A DNA stretch of 64,000 nt from NCBI GenBank assembly GCA_959603585.1, contig CAUGYD010000009.1:30752-94751 (forward strand), given 5' to 3'. Position numbers and translations under genes: made by a program. The notes under the pieces are model-generated. The model was not told the origin of the DNA. It worked only from the letters and a program-made list of their open reading frames with translations, and searched no databases. Each line of letters starts with the position of its first letter. Within the stretch, counting starts at the first letter, position 1. This stretch comes from Scatosoma sp900555925 (GTDB lineage Bacteria > Bacillota > Clostridia > Christensenellales > Borkfalkiaceae). This document shows, in pieces, positions 16,217 through 25,703 of the stretch.

Positions 16217-16576
16217 TCAAAAGGCGTATTTATAATGTTCGATTCTTCCGTCTGCCCAGACTTCGACGACGTCGAAGCGCGCGTTGGGTTCCCGTCCCCG
16301 TTCCATCCAATAGAATTGCGCTATGCGTTTATAGCGGCGGCGTTTTGCCGCGACTACCGCCTCCGCGGGGGTCCCGTATTCGTCCGAAGTCCGGGTCTTT
16401 ACCTCCGCGAAAACGACTTCGTCGCCGTCCTCCGCAATCAAATCCGCTTCTCCGAACGGAGTTCGGTAATTCTTATGTAAAATTTTATATCCCTGCGCTT
16501 TCAGGTACTCTTCGGCGAGTTTTTCTCCCCGCCTGCCCAGAACTTTTTTACGAACGTCCTGCGATGAATCGGACAT
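16217..16576 (-). CDS. yraN: YraN/UPF0102 family nuclease-like protein
   Basis: A 119-residue protein with the restriction-endonuclease-like core of UPF0102: GRRGEKLAEEYL, then FGEADLIAED with Glu43 and Asp45, then VFAEVKTR with Glu58 and Lys60. This matches the E-D-ExK pattern. The physiological role is unsettled; the gene is usually next to rnhB, as here. The frame overlaps the end of rnhB by 76 bp, a long overlap, so a later start near the GRRGE motif is possible. Confidence 0.88.
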   Translation of the reverse strand: MSDSSQDVRKKVLGRRGEKLAEEYLKAQGYKILHKNYRTPFGEADLIAEDGDEVVFAEVKTRTSDEYGTPAEAVVAAKRRRYKRIAQFYWMERGREPNARFDVVEVWADGRIEHYKYAF

Positions 16577-17157
16577 ATTCCGTGCTCCTTTATTGCCCTG
16601 ATGTGTTCCGCCGTGCCGTAGCCTTTATTTCTTTCAAAACCGTATGCGGGATACGTCTTTGCATATTCTTCCATGAGTGCGTCCCTGAATACTTTTGCGA
16701 CGATGCTCGCCGCGCCGATCGAATAGGAAAGCGCGTCGCCGTGCACGATGCTCCTTTGCGGGAACGAAATATCCAACGTCATATTCCCGTCGGTGATGAC
16801 CGTATCGGGAACGATTTTCAGACTTTCCAAGGCGTTTTTCATTCCCAGCCGCGTCGCCTGCAAAATATTGATTTCGTCGATAATCTTTTCGTTTACTTCA
16901 TACACGGTATACGCCAAAGCGCGTTCCCGAATGAGTTTTGCCAAGAGTTCCCTCTTTTTCGGAGAAAGTTTTTTGCTGTCGTCCACTCCTTGAATGATTT
17001 CGATTTCTTTGAGCGGCATGACGACGGCCGCGCACACGACGGGGCCCGCCAGGGGGCCGCGGCCCACTTCGTCCACTCCCGCAATCGTCTTGAAGCCCTG
17101 CGAAAGCAATTCCCGTTCTATTTTTAATTTATCCGAGGCGCACAACTCTCTTTTCAT
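16501..17157 (-). CDS. rnhB: Ribonuclease HII
   Basis: A 218-residue RNase HII that removes ribonucleotides embedded in DNA and RNA-DNA hybrids. The GVDEVGRGPLAGPVV signature at residues 27-41 carries the catalytic Asp29 and Glu30. Further motifs are DSKKLSPKKRE, the GDALSYSIGAASIVAKVFRD stretch, and YGTAEHIRAIKEHG. The last ~15 residues run into the yraN gene. Neighbours rbgA and yraN match the common Firmicutes order. Confidence 0.95.
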   Translation of the reverse strand: MKRELCASDKLKIERELLSQGFKTIAGVDEVGRGPLAGPVVCAAVVMPLKEIEIIQGVDDSKKLSPKKRELLAKLIRERALAYTVYEVNEKIIDEINILQATRLGMKNALESLKIVPDTVITDGNMTLDISFPQRSIVHGDALSYSIGAASIVAKVFRDALMEEYAKTYPAYGFERNKGYGTAEHIRAIKEHGICPIHRRTFVKKFWAGGEKNSPKST

Positions 17158-17206
17158 TTAACGCCTTCCTTGATACTTTATTCTATGTTTGAAATTTATT
17201 TTATGC

Positions 17207-18067
17207 TCAAAACGGCAAATCCCGATACTCCGCCGCGTCTTCCAGACAGACTTTCCCGATACGGCCCTTCCGAAAATCGTCGATGAGCGCTTTTGCTCCG
17301 CGGTCATAATCGTATTCCCCGCCCTTTAAGATAAATCCGCGTCGTTTGCAGAGCGCTTCGTACATGCCGAGCTTTTCCGAAAAATCGGTAATTCCGTAAC
17401 GGTGCGTGAGATAACGGGGATATTTTTCCGCGAGTTCTCCGAGAAGTTCCAAGGCGATGTCGTCCATGTCCAAAATGTCGTCATTGATGCTGCCGATATA
17501 AGCGAGATGCCTCGCCAAAGTCTGATTGTCGAAAGAAGGCGGCATCGTGCCGGGCGTATCCAACAGGTCGAACGAGCCACACCGAAGCCACTTTACGTCT
17601 CTCGTTACGCCCGCTTTATCGCCCGTTTTCGCCCGTTTCTGACCGCTCAGAAGATTGACGATCGTGCTCTTTCCCGTGTTCGGAATTCCCGCCACCATAA
17701 AACGAAACGTGCGGTTTAACCCTTTCGCTTCCGCGCGTTCCCGCTTTTCTTCCGTCATTCGTGTCAATTTTTGCATGATCGCGCGGCGGGAAGAAAGCTC
17801 CGTCGAATTGCAGCGGATACACTGCCGACCTTTTTCCTCCGCCAGCCGAACAAATCCGTCCGCGCCTTCGTCCGCGAGATCCGACTTATTGAGAAGATAG
17901 AGCACGGGTTTTTCCCCGAATATTTTTTTCAGATTTTTATTCAGCGTAGCCGCAGGCGCGCGGGCATCGAGCACGCAGATGACGCCGTCGCAAAGCGCCC
18001 GCTTTTCCTCCATGTCCCGCATCGCTTTCGTCATGTGTCCGGGAAACCACTGTATCGTTTTCGCCAT
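17207..18067 (-). CDS. rbgA: Ribosome biogenesis GTPase RbgA (YlqF)
   Basis: A 286-residue circularly permuted GTPase needed for late 50S subunit assembly. The N-terminal IQWFPGHMTKAMRDM motif is diagnostic. G4 (NKSD, residues 60-63) precedes G1 (GIPNTGKST, 127-135) and G3 (DTPG, 170-173), the permuted order. A C-terminal helical RNA-binding region follows. It lies between trmD and rnhB, 49 bp from rnhB. Confidence 0.95.
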   Translation of the reverse strand: MAKTIQWFPGHMTKAMRDMEEKRALCDGVICVLDARAPAATLNKNLKKIFGEKPVLYLLNKSDLADEGADGFVRLAEEKGRQCIRCNSTELSSRRAIMQKLTRMTEEKRERAEAKGLNRTFRFMVAGIPNTGKSTIVNLLSGQKRAKTGDKAGVTRDVKWLRCGSFDLLDTPGTMPPSFDNQTLARHLAYIGSINDDILDMDDIALELLGELAEKYPRYLTHRYGITDFSEKLGMYEALCKRRGFILKGGEYDYDRGAKALIDDFRKGRIGKVCLEDAAEYRDLPF

Positions 18068-18197
18068 ACTTCGTTCCTTTTCCGTGTCGTTTTTTCTTTC
18101 TCTCTTTCCGTTCGTCTTATCCTTGCCGCCGCCAAACCTATGGGCAGGACAGGAATGCGGGGAAGACTTTATTCCGAAAATCGCTTCCGTTACGGAA

Positions 18198-18866
18198 TTA
18201 TTTTTCCAATAAATCGGGACGATATTTTTTCGTCAGTTCCAAGGCCTGTTCCCGCCGCCAGCGGTCTACTTTTGCATGATCGCCGCTCAAAAGCACTTCG
18301 GGAACGGAAAGACCGCGATATTCCTGCGGCCGAGTATATTGCGGATATTCGAGAAGATTGTCCGAAAAACTTTCGTCGACGAGAGAGGAAGTATTGATGA
18401 CTCCGTCCACATATCTCGAAACGCAATCCACCAAGACCATGGCGGGCAATTCCCCGCCCGTAAGGACATAGTCCCCGATAGAAATTTCTTCGTCGATGAA
18501 CAAATCGATCGCCCGTTGATCCACGCCCTCATAATGCCCGCACAGAAGAATCAGCCAATCATGGGAAAGAAGAGAGAACACTTTCTGTTGCCGAAGTGTT
18601 TCCCCTTTCGGAGAGAGGTAAATCCTGTGTGCCCGATGTTCTTTATCCAGCGCCTCGATGGCGCTGCCGATGGGCTGCGGCATCATGACCATGCCCGCGC
18701 CGCCGCCAAAGGGATAATCGTCGCATTTCAAATGCTTATCTTCCGTAAATTCTCGGATATCGACGACATTGATTTCTATCTTTCCCGCACGCTGCGCCCG
18801 ACCGAGAATACTCTCTTTCAGAGCAGAAAACATATCGGGAAATAGGGTAAGAATATCTATCCTCAT
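18198..18866 (-). CDS. trmD: tRNA (guanine37-N1)-methyltransferase
   Basis: A 222-residue SPOUT-class methyltransferase using S-adenosylmethionine to make m1G37, which prevents frameshifting. Key stretches are IDILTLFPDMF at the start, DDYPFGGGAGMVM, CGHYEGVDQR and ISIGDYVLTGGELPA, the knot motifs of TrmD. It starts 3 bp after the upstream permease gene ends. The usual partners rimM, rpsP and rplS are not adjacent; an ABC transporter pair occupies the upstream position instead. Confidence 0.95.
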   Translation of the reverse strand: MRIDILTLFPDMFSALKESILGRAQRAGKIEINVVDIREFTEDKHLKCDDYPFGGGAGMVMMPQPIGSAIEALDKEHRAHRIYLSPKGETLRQQKVFSLLSHDWLILLCGHYEGVDQRAIDLFIDEEISIGDYVLTGGELPAMVLVDCVSRYVDGVINTSSLVDESFSDNLLEYPQYTRPQEYRGLSVPEVLLSGDHAKVDRWRREQALELTKKYRPDLLEK

Positions 18867-18869
18867 AAC

Positions 18870-20033
18870 TTATCCTAAATTGACTCTGTTTTTCAGAACG
18901 TATTTTTCAAAAAAGAACAGTCCGACGCTTCCGCCTGCGGCGAGCGCAATCAGTATCCATAAGAACAAATGCACGGCGACAGCCGAATCGATTATCCCTC
19001 CGAGAAATCCCGTAGACATAAAGAAAATATAAATTACCTGACTTACGGCAAGATAAATTACATAAGCAATAGCGGCAGCTCCGGCGCGACTTTTATTGAC
19101 AATCATCTGCCCGACGCATACGCATGCGTATACGATTTGAAGATTAAAAATAATCCCTATCAGAAGCAGAAAAACTATTTCTATCGTAAGCATAGCCATA
19201 TCTGCGGGAAATTCATGGTAAATTTCCCCCAAAGAGACGAAAAAGTTTTCCAAAGCGGGAAAAACTTCCCTCCAATAAGGAACCGCCACGATTAATATGG
19301 ACGCTATTGCAACCAAAATCGTCAAAAAAATCGTTACAAATCCGCTAATCAGTTTGGAAAAAATATGTTCTTCGGACGTCGCGGGAATACTTAAAGTAAG
19401 ATACCCCTCCGCGCCGAACAAATTTTTAAGGAAGTGCACCGCAATATTGAAAATACATATTGCCGAACAAAGAGCCACGCCTACTATATACAGTATGATA
19501 ATAGAAGACATTGCCATCATAAAAGGAACGACCACACCTGTTTCCACATCCGATGCAGACATATGCTCCGCAATCGGCAGGCAAATCGCGCAAAGTACCG
19601 CCAAGGCCCCCAAGACGATATAGCAGGGAACGAGAAATTTGAACAGCGCGCGGAAGTCGTATTTCAACAATTTTTTCAGCATATGTCCGCGGACCGCCTT
19701 TATTTTTCCGTCCCCGTTCAAGTCCGCTTCGTCGATTCCGCTGCGGGCATAATCCGATCGATAATGATTTTCATGGGAATCAAAAAAGTCCTGAGAATTC
19801 TCCGGCGCGGAAAAAACAGGCTTATCGGAAGGCGGAACATTCGCCGAATCCAAGGGAGAAGTTATTTTTTCCGAAGGAGCGGAAGTCACAGAAGAATCAA
19901 GCGTATCCGAAGCATCGAAACCGAATAAATCCTCTTTTTCGTTCTCCTCCGCTATGCCGGATTCTCCTTGGCCGACCTCGCTTTTTTCCTTATCGTCGTT
20001 TTCAAACCAATACTTATCGTTTCCGCTTACCAT
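18870..20033 (-). CDS. ABC-2 type permease with acidic N-terminal extension
   Basis: A 387-residue membrane protein. Residues 1-117 are soluble, acidic and Ser/Asp-rich. They include an EF-hand/dockerin-like loop (DEADLNGDGKIKA, residues 101-113). The rest holds about six transmembrane segments beginning with MLKKLLKYDFRALF. It starts by overlapping the ATPase gene (ATGGTAA) with AGGGAGG 7 nt upstream, so the long N-terminus is well supported. With 20027-20728 it forms an ABC transporter of unknown substrate. Confidence 0.8.
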   Translation of the reverse strand: MVSGNDKYWFENDDKEKSEVGQGESGIAEENEKEDLFGFDASDTLDSSVTSAPSEKITSPLDSANVPPSDKPVFSAPENSQDFFDSHENHYRSDYARSGIDEADLNGDGKIKAVRGHMLKKLLKYDFRALFKFLVPCYIVLGALAVLCAICLPIAEHMSASDVETGVVVPFMMAMSSIIILYIVGVALCSAICIFNIAVHFLKNLFGAEGYLTLSIPATSEEHIFSKLISGFVTIFLTILVAIASILIVAVPYWREVFPALENFFVSLGEIYHEFPADMAMLTIEIVFLLLIGIIFNLQIVYACVCVGQMIVNKSRAGAAAIAYVIYLAVSQVIYIFFMSTGFLGGIIDSAVAVHLFLWILIALAAGGSVGLFFFEKYVLKNRVNLG

Positions 20034-20728
20034 CTGAATACCTCCCTGAACAGCTGGTCTATCGTCTTGCCCTCTCCTTTGCGGATATCGTTTGCGCCGC
20101 CCTGCAACACGATTTTTCCGTTTTGCAGAAACAGCACGTAATCGAGGACGGGTTCAATATCTCCGATCAAATGCGTACAGATGATCATTGTCGAATCCGC
20201 GTTCTTGTGGGAAACGATGGTGTTGAGAATATAATCCCGCGCGGCGGGATCGACGCCCGCGATGGGCTCGTCGAGAATAAACAGCTTGGCATTCCTCGAC
20301 AAAGTGAGTATGAGACCGAGTTTTTCCTTCGTTCCCTTGGACAAAGCGCGCACCTTCTGCCCCATATTCACGCCGAGTTCGGAAATCATTTTTTCCGCTT
20401 TCTTCTCGTCGAAATCGGGAAAGAAGTCCTTATAATACTCCACCTCCTGCTTTACGGTGAAACCGTCGCTCAAAAAGTTGCTGTCGGGAAGATACGCGAC
20501 GATAGCCTTCGTCTCCGTGCCGACCGTCATTCCTCCCACGCGGATATTCCCTTCCGTCGGAGTCAAAAGTCCGGTCAAAAGTTTGATGAGCGTCGTTTTC
20601 CCGCTTCCGTTCGGACCCAAAAGGCCCACGATACAGCCCTTATCGGGGACGGAAAACGTCAGATGGTCGAGCGCACGAAGTCCCTTATAGTCCTTTGTCA
20701 GCCCCGTACACTCCAAAATATTTTCCAT
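20027..20728 (-). CDS. ABC transporter ATP-binding protein
   Basis: A 233-residue single-domain ATPase of the EcsA/YtrB-like class. It has Walker A (GPNGSGKTT about residue 39), a less typical signature region (VRALSKGTKEKLGLILTLSR), Walker B (LFILDEPIAGVDPAARD) and the switch His in ICTHLIGD. It partners with the overlapping permease gene. Promoter at 20785-20813. It heads a run leading into trmD, rbgA, rnhB and yraN. Confidence 0.92.
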   Translation of the reverse strand: MENILECTGLTKDYKGLRALDHLTFSVPDKGCIVGLLGPNGSGKTTLIKLLTGLLTPTEGNIRVGGMTVGTETKAIVAYLPDSNFLSDGFTVKQEVEYYKDFFPDFDEKKAEKMISELGVNMGQKVRALSKGTKEKLGLILTLSRNAKLFILDEPIAGVDPAARDYILNTIVSHKNADSTMIICTHLIGDIEPVLDYVLFLQNGKIVLQGGANDIRKGEGKTIDQLFREVFRW

Positions 20729-20784
20729 ATTTCTCTTTATACTCCTTTATCCGCCTCCTCGCGGACGCGGTTCCTCTGATTTTT

Positions 20785-20813
20785 ATTGTACCATATTTTA
20801 CGGTTAATGTCAA
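20785..20813 (-). promoter_or_regulatory. Sigma-A type promoter of the ABC-trmD run
   Basis: Minus strand TTGACA (20813-20808), 17-bp spacer, TACAAT (20790-20785). Confidence 0.8.
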
Positions 20814-20937
20814 GATTTGAGAACAAAACCTTATAAAAAGAAAAACAGAGCATACCATGGCCGAAAATAATTCAGTCCATACACGGCATGCCCGTTTTGA
20901 CTTTTCTTTTATTCAGTTCTCCCCTGCCTATGCCGAT

Positions 20938-21834
20938 TCAAAGGATAGCTTCTACAAAGCTCTTTGCATCGAAGTGTTCCAAATCCTCTATTTTTTCTCC
21001 GACACCCACAAAGATGACGGGCAAAGCGAGCTCGGATGCCAGCGAAAAGACAAACCCGCCCTTTGCCGTGCCGTCCAGCTTGGTGAGTACGAGTCCGTCG
21101 AGCTCTACCGCCTCGTCGAAGACGCGCGCCTGATTGACGGCGTTCTGTCCCGTCGTAGCGTCGAGAACGAGCAGCTTCAAAAAATCCGCTTCGGGATATT
21201 CCCGCGTGACGACGCGGTCCATTTTTTGAAGCTCTTTCATGAGATTGTCTTTGACGTGCAAACGTCCCGCCGTATCGACGATGACGACGTCCGTTTTTTT
21301 CGCCTTTGCGGAGGATACGGCATCGAAAATAACCGCTGCGGGATCGCTTCCCTCCTCGTGCTTGACGATTCTCACCTTTGCCCTGTCCGCCCACACGGCG
21401 AGCTGTTCCCCCGCCGCCGCGCGGAAGGTGTCCGCGGCCGCGACCGTGACCGTCTTTCCCTTTTCGATGAAATAATGCGCCAGCTTTCCGATAGTCGTCG
21501 TTTTTCCAACGCCGTTTACGCCTACCAGCATAATGACGCATGGATAAGAGATGTCGGGAACTTCCGCCTCTTTGAGAATATCGGTCAAAATTCCCCGCAG
21601 AAGTTCCGTAACGTATGCTTCGTCTTTGAGCTTTTCTCCGATTGCCTTCGCCTTCACCCGCGCCACGACTTCTTCCGCCGTGGAAACGGAAACGTCCGAA
21701 GAAATGAGGAGTTCCTCCAATTCCTCATAAAATTCGTCGCCCAATTTGTTTTTGGAAAACAAAACTCTCAGTTTTTCCGATAAATTGTCCTTCGTCTTTT
21801 TCAGAGCGCCGAACAGTTTTCCGAATATACCCAT
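20938..21834 (-). CDS. ftsY: Signal recognition particle receptor FtsY
   Basis: A 298-residue SRP-type GTPase that docks SRP-ribosome complexes at the membrane. A short amphipathic start (MGIFGKLFGALKKTK) is followed by an N-domain and a G-domain with GVNGVGKTT (residues 105-113), DTFRAAA, DTAGR and TKLDGTAKGG. It lacks the long acidic A-domain, as in many Firmicutes. I chose the ATG at 21834 because AAGGAG lies just upstream; the longer in-frame extension has no SD. Confidence 0.95.
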   Translation of the reverse strand: MGIFGKLFGALKKTKDNLSEKLRVLFSKNKLGDEFYEELEELLISSDVSVSTAEEVVARVKAKAIGEKLKDEAYVTELLRGILTDILKEAEVPDISYPCVIMLVGVNGVGKTTTIGKLAHYFIEKGKTVTVAAADTFRAAAGEQLAVWADRAKVRIVKHEEGSDPAAVIFDAVSSAKAKKTDVVIVDTAGRLHVKDNLMKELQKMDRVVTREYPEADFLKLLVLDATTGQNAVNQARVFDEAVELDGLVLTKLDGTAKGGFVFSLASELALPVIFVGVGEKIEDLEHFDAKSFVEAIL

Positions 21835-21945
21835 AAATTCTCCTTGCGATTCGATTTTGCCGCGCGCATTTCCGCCCGCGGCTGCAACTGCGGCGGATAC
21901 GGCAAAGAGTGCCGAGAGATGAAACCATCGACTATTAACCGCCAT

Positions 21946-22050
21946 TCGTCAGTATCGGTGACTAACCGTCAGTCATGAACCGTCAGTATCAGCCGCCAGC
22001 CAAAATTCGTCAGTTGCCAAACATCAATGATTAATTGTCCGCCGTCAGCC
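21946..22050. repeat. Degenerate CGTCAGT repeats between smc and ftsY
   Basis: The motif CGTCAGT or CGTCAG(C) recurs at about 21948, 21967, 21981, 22009 and 22042, mostly preceded by C or AC. The tract between smc and ftsY contains no supported gene. Confidence 0.6.
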
Positions 22051-22075
22051 CGTAACCGCCGGTCATTAATAGTCA

Positions 22076-25000
22076 TTATTCGACGGTTCCCGCGCCGAGC
22101 TTTTCCTCTACGTCCGCCAGCTTGACGGAGACGATTTTGGAAACGCCCTTTTCCTGCATGGTCACGCCGAAAAGGGAATCCGCCTGATTCATGGTCGGCT
22201 TTCTGTGCGTAATGACGATAAACTGCGTTTCCTCCGAGAAATGTTTGAGGTAGGATGCAAATCTGTCCACGTTTGCGTCGTCGAGCGCCGCCTCTATCTC
22301 GTCGAGAATACAGAACGGCATGGGCCGAGCCCGCAAAATGGCGAACAGAATGGCAATCGCCGTCAGAGCGCGTTCGCCGCCCGAAAGGAGGGAAATTTTT
22401 GTCAGTTTCTTTCCGGGAGGGCAGGCGACGATTTCCACGCCCGCCGCGAGCGGATCCTCCCCTTCCACGTAATCGAGCTGCAATTCCGCTTTTCCGCCGC
22501 CGAACAATTCCTTGAAGGTAATTTTGAAATTCTCGTTGATTTCGTTGAAGCCCTCGTCGAACTGTTTGAGCATCTCTTCGCGAATTTCGTTGAGCGCGGT
22601 CGTCAAATCCTCTATCGCCTTTTGGAGATCGTCGCGCTGCGTAATCATCTCGTCATAGTGCGCCTTTTCTTCCGCGTATTCCTCCACGGCGTTCGGATTG
22701 ACGGCCCCCAGCATGGTGATTTTACGTTTGAGTACGGTAATGAGGTTCGCAGCTTCGTCCGCGTTGAAATTCTCCGCCTTCATGGACAGACAAGCCTCAT
22801 AGTCCATCTGATAGGCCTCGTCTATCCTCAGGCGCATGTTTTCGAGATTGGTGTCTATTTTACTGATTTCTATCTCGCATTTATACCGCTTGTCCGACTG
22901 TTTTGTAATCGTTTCCTGCAAGCCGTTGCGCTCCTCTTCGAGTTCGAGCTGGCGCGCGTTGATTTCTTCCTTTTCTTTGGAAAGCGCGGCGATTTTGTCC
23001 ACAATTTCCTGAACGGCGGCCTTTTCCTCTTCGGTGAGCTCCTTTTCCTGTGCCTCCGATTCCAGCGCGTGGAGTTTGCCTTCCAAATCCTTTTTGGAGG
23101 CTTCCGTTTCGAGAATCCGCTTGACGAGTTCCTCCTTTTCCGCATTCAGGCGGCGGAAGTTTTCCTCCTCCTTTTCGAGCGCGGAATTGAGCGCGGCATA
23201 TTCCACTTCGAGATCGTGCAGTTTCTTGCTCTTTTCCTCCCGCTCCGCCTTGAAACGGTCGCATTGGCTGCGCTGCCCTGCGAGTTCTTCCTCCGCGCTC
23301 TGGCGCATGGAATTGAGCTCCTCCTCGCTCTTGGAGGAATCCGCCTCCTCGTTTTCGAGCGCGCGGAGTTTTTGTTTCAGCTCTTGGAGCGCCTCCTCGT
23401 ATACGCCGATATCCGCTTCCGCCTCGGCGATTTGCTGCAAGAGCGCCTCCTCGCGCTGTTGCAGAGCCGCCGTTTCGGTATTGGCGGACTGATACTTCGC
23501 GCGGAGCTTTTCGACTTCTTCTTCCGCTTCCTTGCGGGCTTCCTCGCTCTCGGCGATGGCGGCTTTCAGCTTTTCGATATATTTCTGCTTGCGGACGATG
23601 TTTTCCTTACATTCCTGAATTTTGCGCTCGTTGGAAAGGAGCGAGCCCGCGTCCTTTCTTCGGCTTCCGCCCGTCATGGCGCCGCTGGTCATGACGATAT
23701 CGCCGTCCAGCGTCACGATTTTGAAGGAATTTCCGTATTTTTTCGCTATCGCGTTGGCGTTGAAAATATTGTCGCAGATGAGCGTATTGCCGAGCAGGTT
23801 GCTGATGACGTTATAATAATAGTCGTCATATTGTACCAGCTCGGTTGCGAGCCCCATGGCGCCCTTTTCGTTCATGGCGCGCTGAATTTCGCGGGTGTCC
23901 GGCTTGGGACGCATGCTGGACACGGGCAGGAAAGTGACGATACCGCCGTTCGTGCGTTTCAGGTATTCGATAAGATAGCGCGCGTCGTCCGACGTGGCGG
24001 TGACGACGTTCTGCATGGCGCCACCGAACGCCGTCTCTATGGCGGTTTCGTATTTCTGTTCGGTGCGGACAATATCCGCAAGGGCGCCCTTGACGCGGTT
24101 TCCGACGTCGGGATTGGTCTTTGCCACGGACAAAAGCCGCCTGACCGAATCCTTGTACCCCTCGAAGCGGTTCTTCAAGCTGATATACAGTTCGAGACTG
24201 TCCCTGAGAGAAGCGAGCTGACCGTTCGCGTTGAACAGCTCCTGATTGAAATTGTTGACGGTGAGCTGCATTTCGCGCATTTCTTCCGTCTTTTCTTCGA
24301 GCGCGGAATTCCCCGTCGAAGTAAAATCTTTGAGCCGTTTCAAGTCCCCGCGCACGGCGGCGAGCTCGTCCCCCAGCCGTTCTTTTCTCTGATTGCTCTT
24401 GTCGAGCGCAGAGGAGATTTCTTTAATCCGTTCTTCCGCCGCTTCCTTGCGCGCGGAAAGGGTACCGATATTCTTTTTGATTTCGGACAGGTTGTCCGCG
24501 GATTCCATCTGGCTCAGCCGCTTTTCGTCGGACAGCCGCTCGAACACCTCGATTTTATTGTCCAGCGCGGCCACCGCGGAACGCAAAACGTCCGTCTCGT
24601 TTTCGATGACGGAAATGCGCGCCGTATCCTGTTTGCGCTTTTGTACCCCGAGCGCCACCGCGTCGTCGATTTCTCCGATGCGGGCTTTGCTCTCCGCGAG
24701 GACGTCCTCCGCCGCGGAAATCTGTGAGCGATACGTACTGATACGCTCCCGCACGAGTTTGAGTTCGCCGTCCTTGCGCTCGTTGCCGACGGAGAGTTCC
24801 ACGCGGCGGTCGTTGAGCTCGGTGAGCTGATCGTCCGCCTCCGCGATTTTGCGGCGATTTTCCTCAAAAAGGCGGTTGACGCGTTCCACCTGTACGTTTA
24901 AGGAGATAATTTTATCGGAAATGGCGGAGATGTCCTTTTTGAACTTGTCCTTTTCCGTCTCCGCGTTTTCATAGCGGTATATGTAGGTATTCACCTCGTT

Positions 25001-25672
25001 GTATTTGAGGGAATCGGAATATTCGTTGTATTCGCGCGCGGCTTCCGCCTGCTTGCCGAGAGGACCGAGACGGCGTTCCGCCTCGTCGATTCTCTGGCGG
25101 TAAATAAAGAGATTGGAGTTGGAATCTTCCAATTTCCGTTCGATTTCCTGCTTGCGGGATTTATATACCATGAGCCCGGTGGCTTCCTCGAAGATGAGCC
25201 GCCTGTCCTCGGGCTTGGCGTTCATGATTTGTTCCACCTTGCCCTGACCGATGATGGAATACCCCTCTTTTCCGAGCCCGATGCCGTGAAAGAGCGCGAC
25301 AATATCCTTCAAACGGCTGGGTTGGCCGTTGATGAGGTATTTGCTGTCGCCGTTCCGATACAGTCTTCTGGTCATTGCGACGTCCGTGGCGTCGAGGTCG
25401 AAAATGCGCTTCTGGTTATCGAAAACGAGCGTCACTTCGCAAAACGAGAGCGGTTTTCTTTCCAGCGTCCCGCCGAAAATGACGTCCTGCATGTTGCTGC
25501 CGCGCAAAGATTTTGCGGACTGTTCCCCCAAAACCCAGCGAACGGCGTCGGCGACGTTGCTCTTTCCGCAGCCGTTGGGACCCACGATGCAGGTAACGCC
25601 GTCGTCGAACCGAATCGTCGTTTTGTCGGCGAACGATTTGAAGCCGACCAGTTGTATTTCTTTTAAGTCCAA
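22076..25672 (-). CDS. smc: Chromosome condensation protein SMC
   Basis: A 1198-residue SMC ATPase, the usual bacterial length. The N-terminal head has Walker A (GPNGCGKSN about residue 32). Two long coiled coils flank a hinge around residues 500-650 (VKGALADIVRTEQKYETAIE and a GGSRRK edge). The C-terminal head has the signature LLSGGERALTAIAI and Walker B CILDEIEAALDDANVDRF. It organises and segregates the chromosome with ScpA/ScpB, which are not in this window. It lies between rnc and ftsY, a conserved order. Confidence 0.97.
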   Translation of the reverse strand: MDLKEIQLVGFKSFADKTTIRFDDGVTCIVGPNGCGKSNVADAVRWVLGEQSAKSLRGSNMQDVIFGGTLERKPLSFCEVTLVFDNQKRIFDLDATDVAMTRRLYRNGDSKYLINGQPSRLKDIVALFHGIGLGKEGYSIIGQGKVEQIMNAKPEDRRLIFEEATGLMVYKSRKQEIERKLEDSNSNLFIYRQRIDEAERRLGPLGKQAEAAREYNEYSDSLKYNEVNTYIYRYENAETEKDKFKKDISAISDKIISLNVQVERVNRLFEENRRKIAEADDQLTELNDRRVELSVGNERKDGELKLVRERISTYRSQISAAEDVLAESKARIGEIDDAVALGVQKRKQDTARISVIENETDVLRSAVAALDNKIEVFERLSDEKRLSQMESADNLSEIKKNIGTLSARKEAAEERIKEISSALDKSNQRKERLGDELAAVRGDLKRLKDFTSTGNSALEEKTEEMREMQLTVNNFNQELFNANGQLASLRDSLELYISLKNRFEGYKDSVRRLLSVAKTNPDVGNRVKGALADIVRTEQKYETAIETAFGGAMQNVVTATSDDARYLIEYLKRTNGGIVTFLPVSSMRPKPDTREIQRAMNEKGAMGLATELVQYDDYYYNVISNLLGNTLICDNIFNANAIAKKYGNSFKIVTLDGDIVMTSGAMTGGSRRKDAGSLLSNERKIQECKENIVRKQKYIEKLKAAIAESEEARKEAEEEVEKLRAKYQSANTETAALQQREEALLQQIAEAEADIGVYEEALQELKQKLRALENEEADSSKSEEELNSMRQSAEEELAGQRSQCDRFKAEREEKSKKLHDLEVEYAALNSALEKEEENFRRLNAEKEELVKRILETEASKKDLEGKLHALESEAQEKELTEEEKAAVQEIVDKIAALSKEKEEINARQLELEEERNGLQETITKQSDKRYKCEIEISKIDTNLENMRLRIDEAYQMDYEACLSMKAENFNADEAANLITVLKRKITMLGAVNPNAVEEYAEEKAHYDEMITQRDDLQKAIEDLTTALNEIREEMLKQFDEGFNEINENFKITFKELFGGGKAELQLDYVEGEDPLAAGVEIVACPPGKKLTKISLLSGGERALTAIAILFAILRARPMPFCILDEIEAALDDANVDRFASYLKHFSEETQFIVITHRKPTMNQADSLFGVTMQEKGVSKIVSVKLADVEEKLGAGTVE

Positions 25673-25703
25673 AGTTCTCTCGCTCCTTATAGTTCTCTAT
25701 ATT

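Noticed and set aside
22205..24727. 840-codon open frame on the plus strand opposite smc
   Set aside because: Antisense shadow of smc; no SD, no recognisable domain, and smc is complete.
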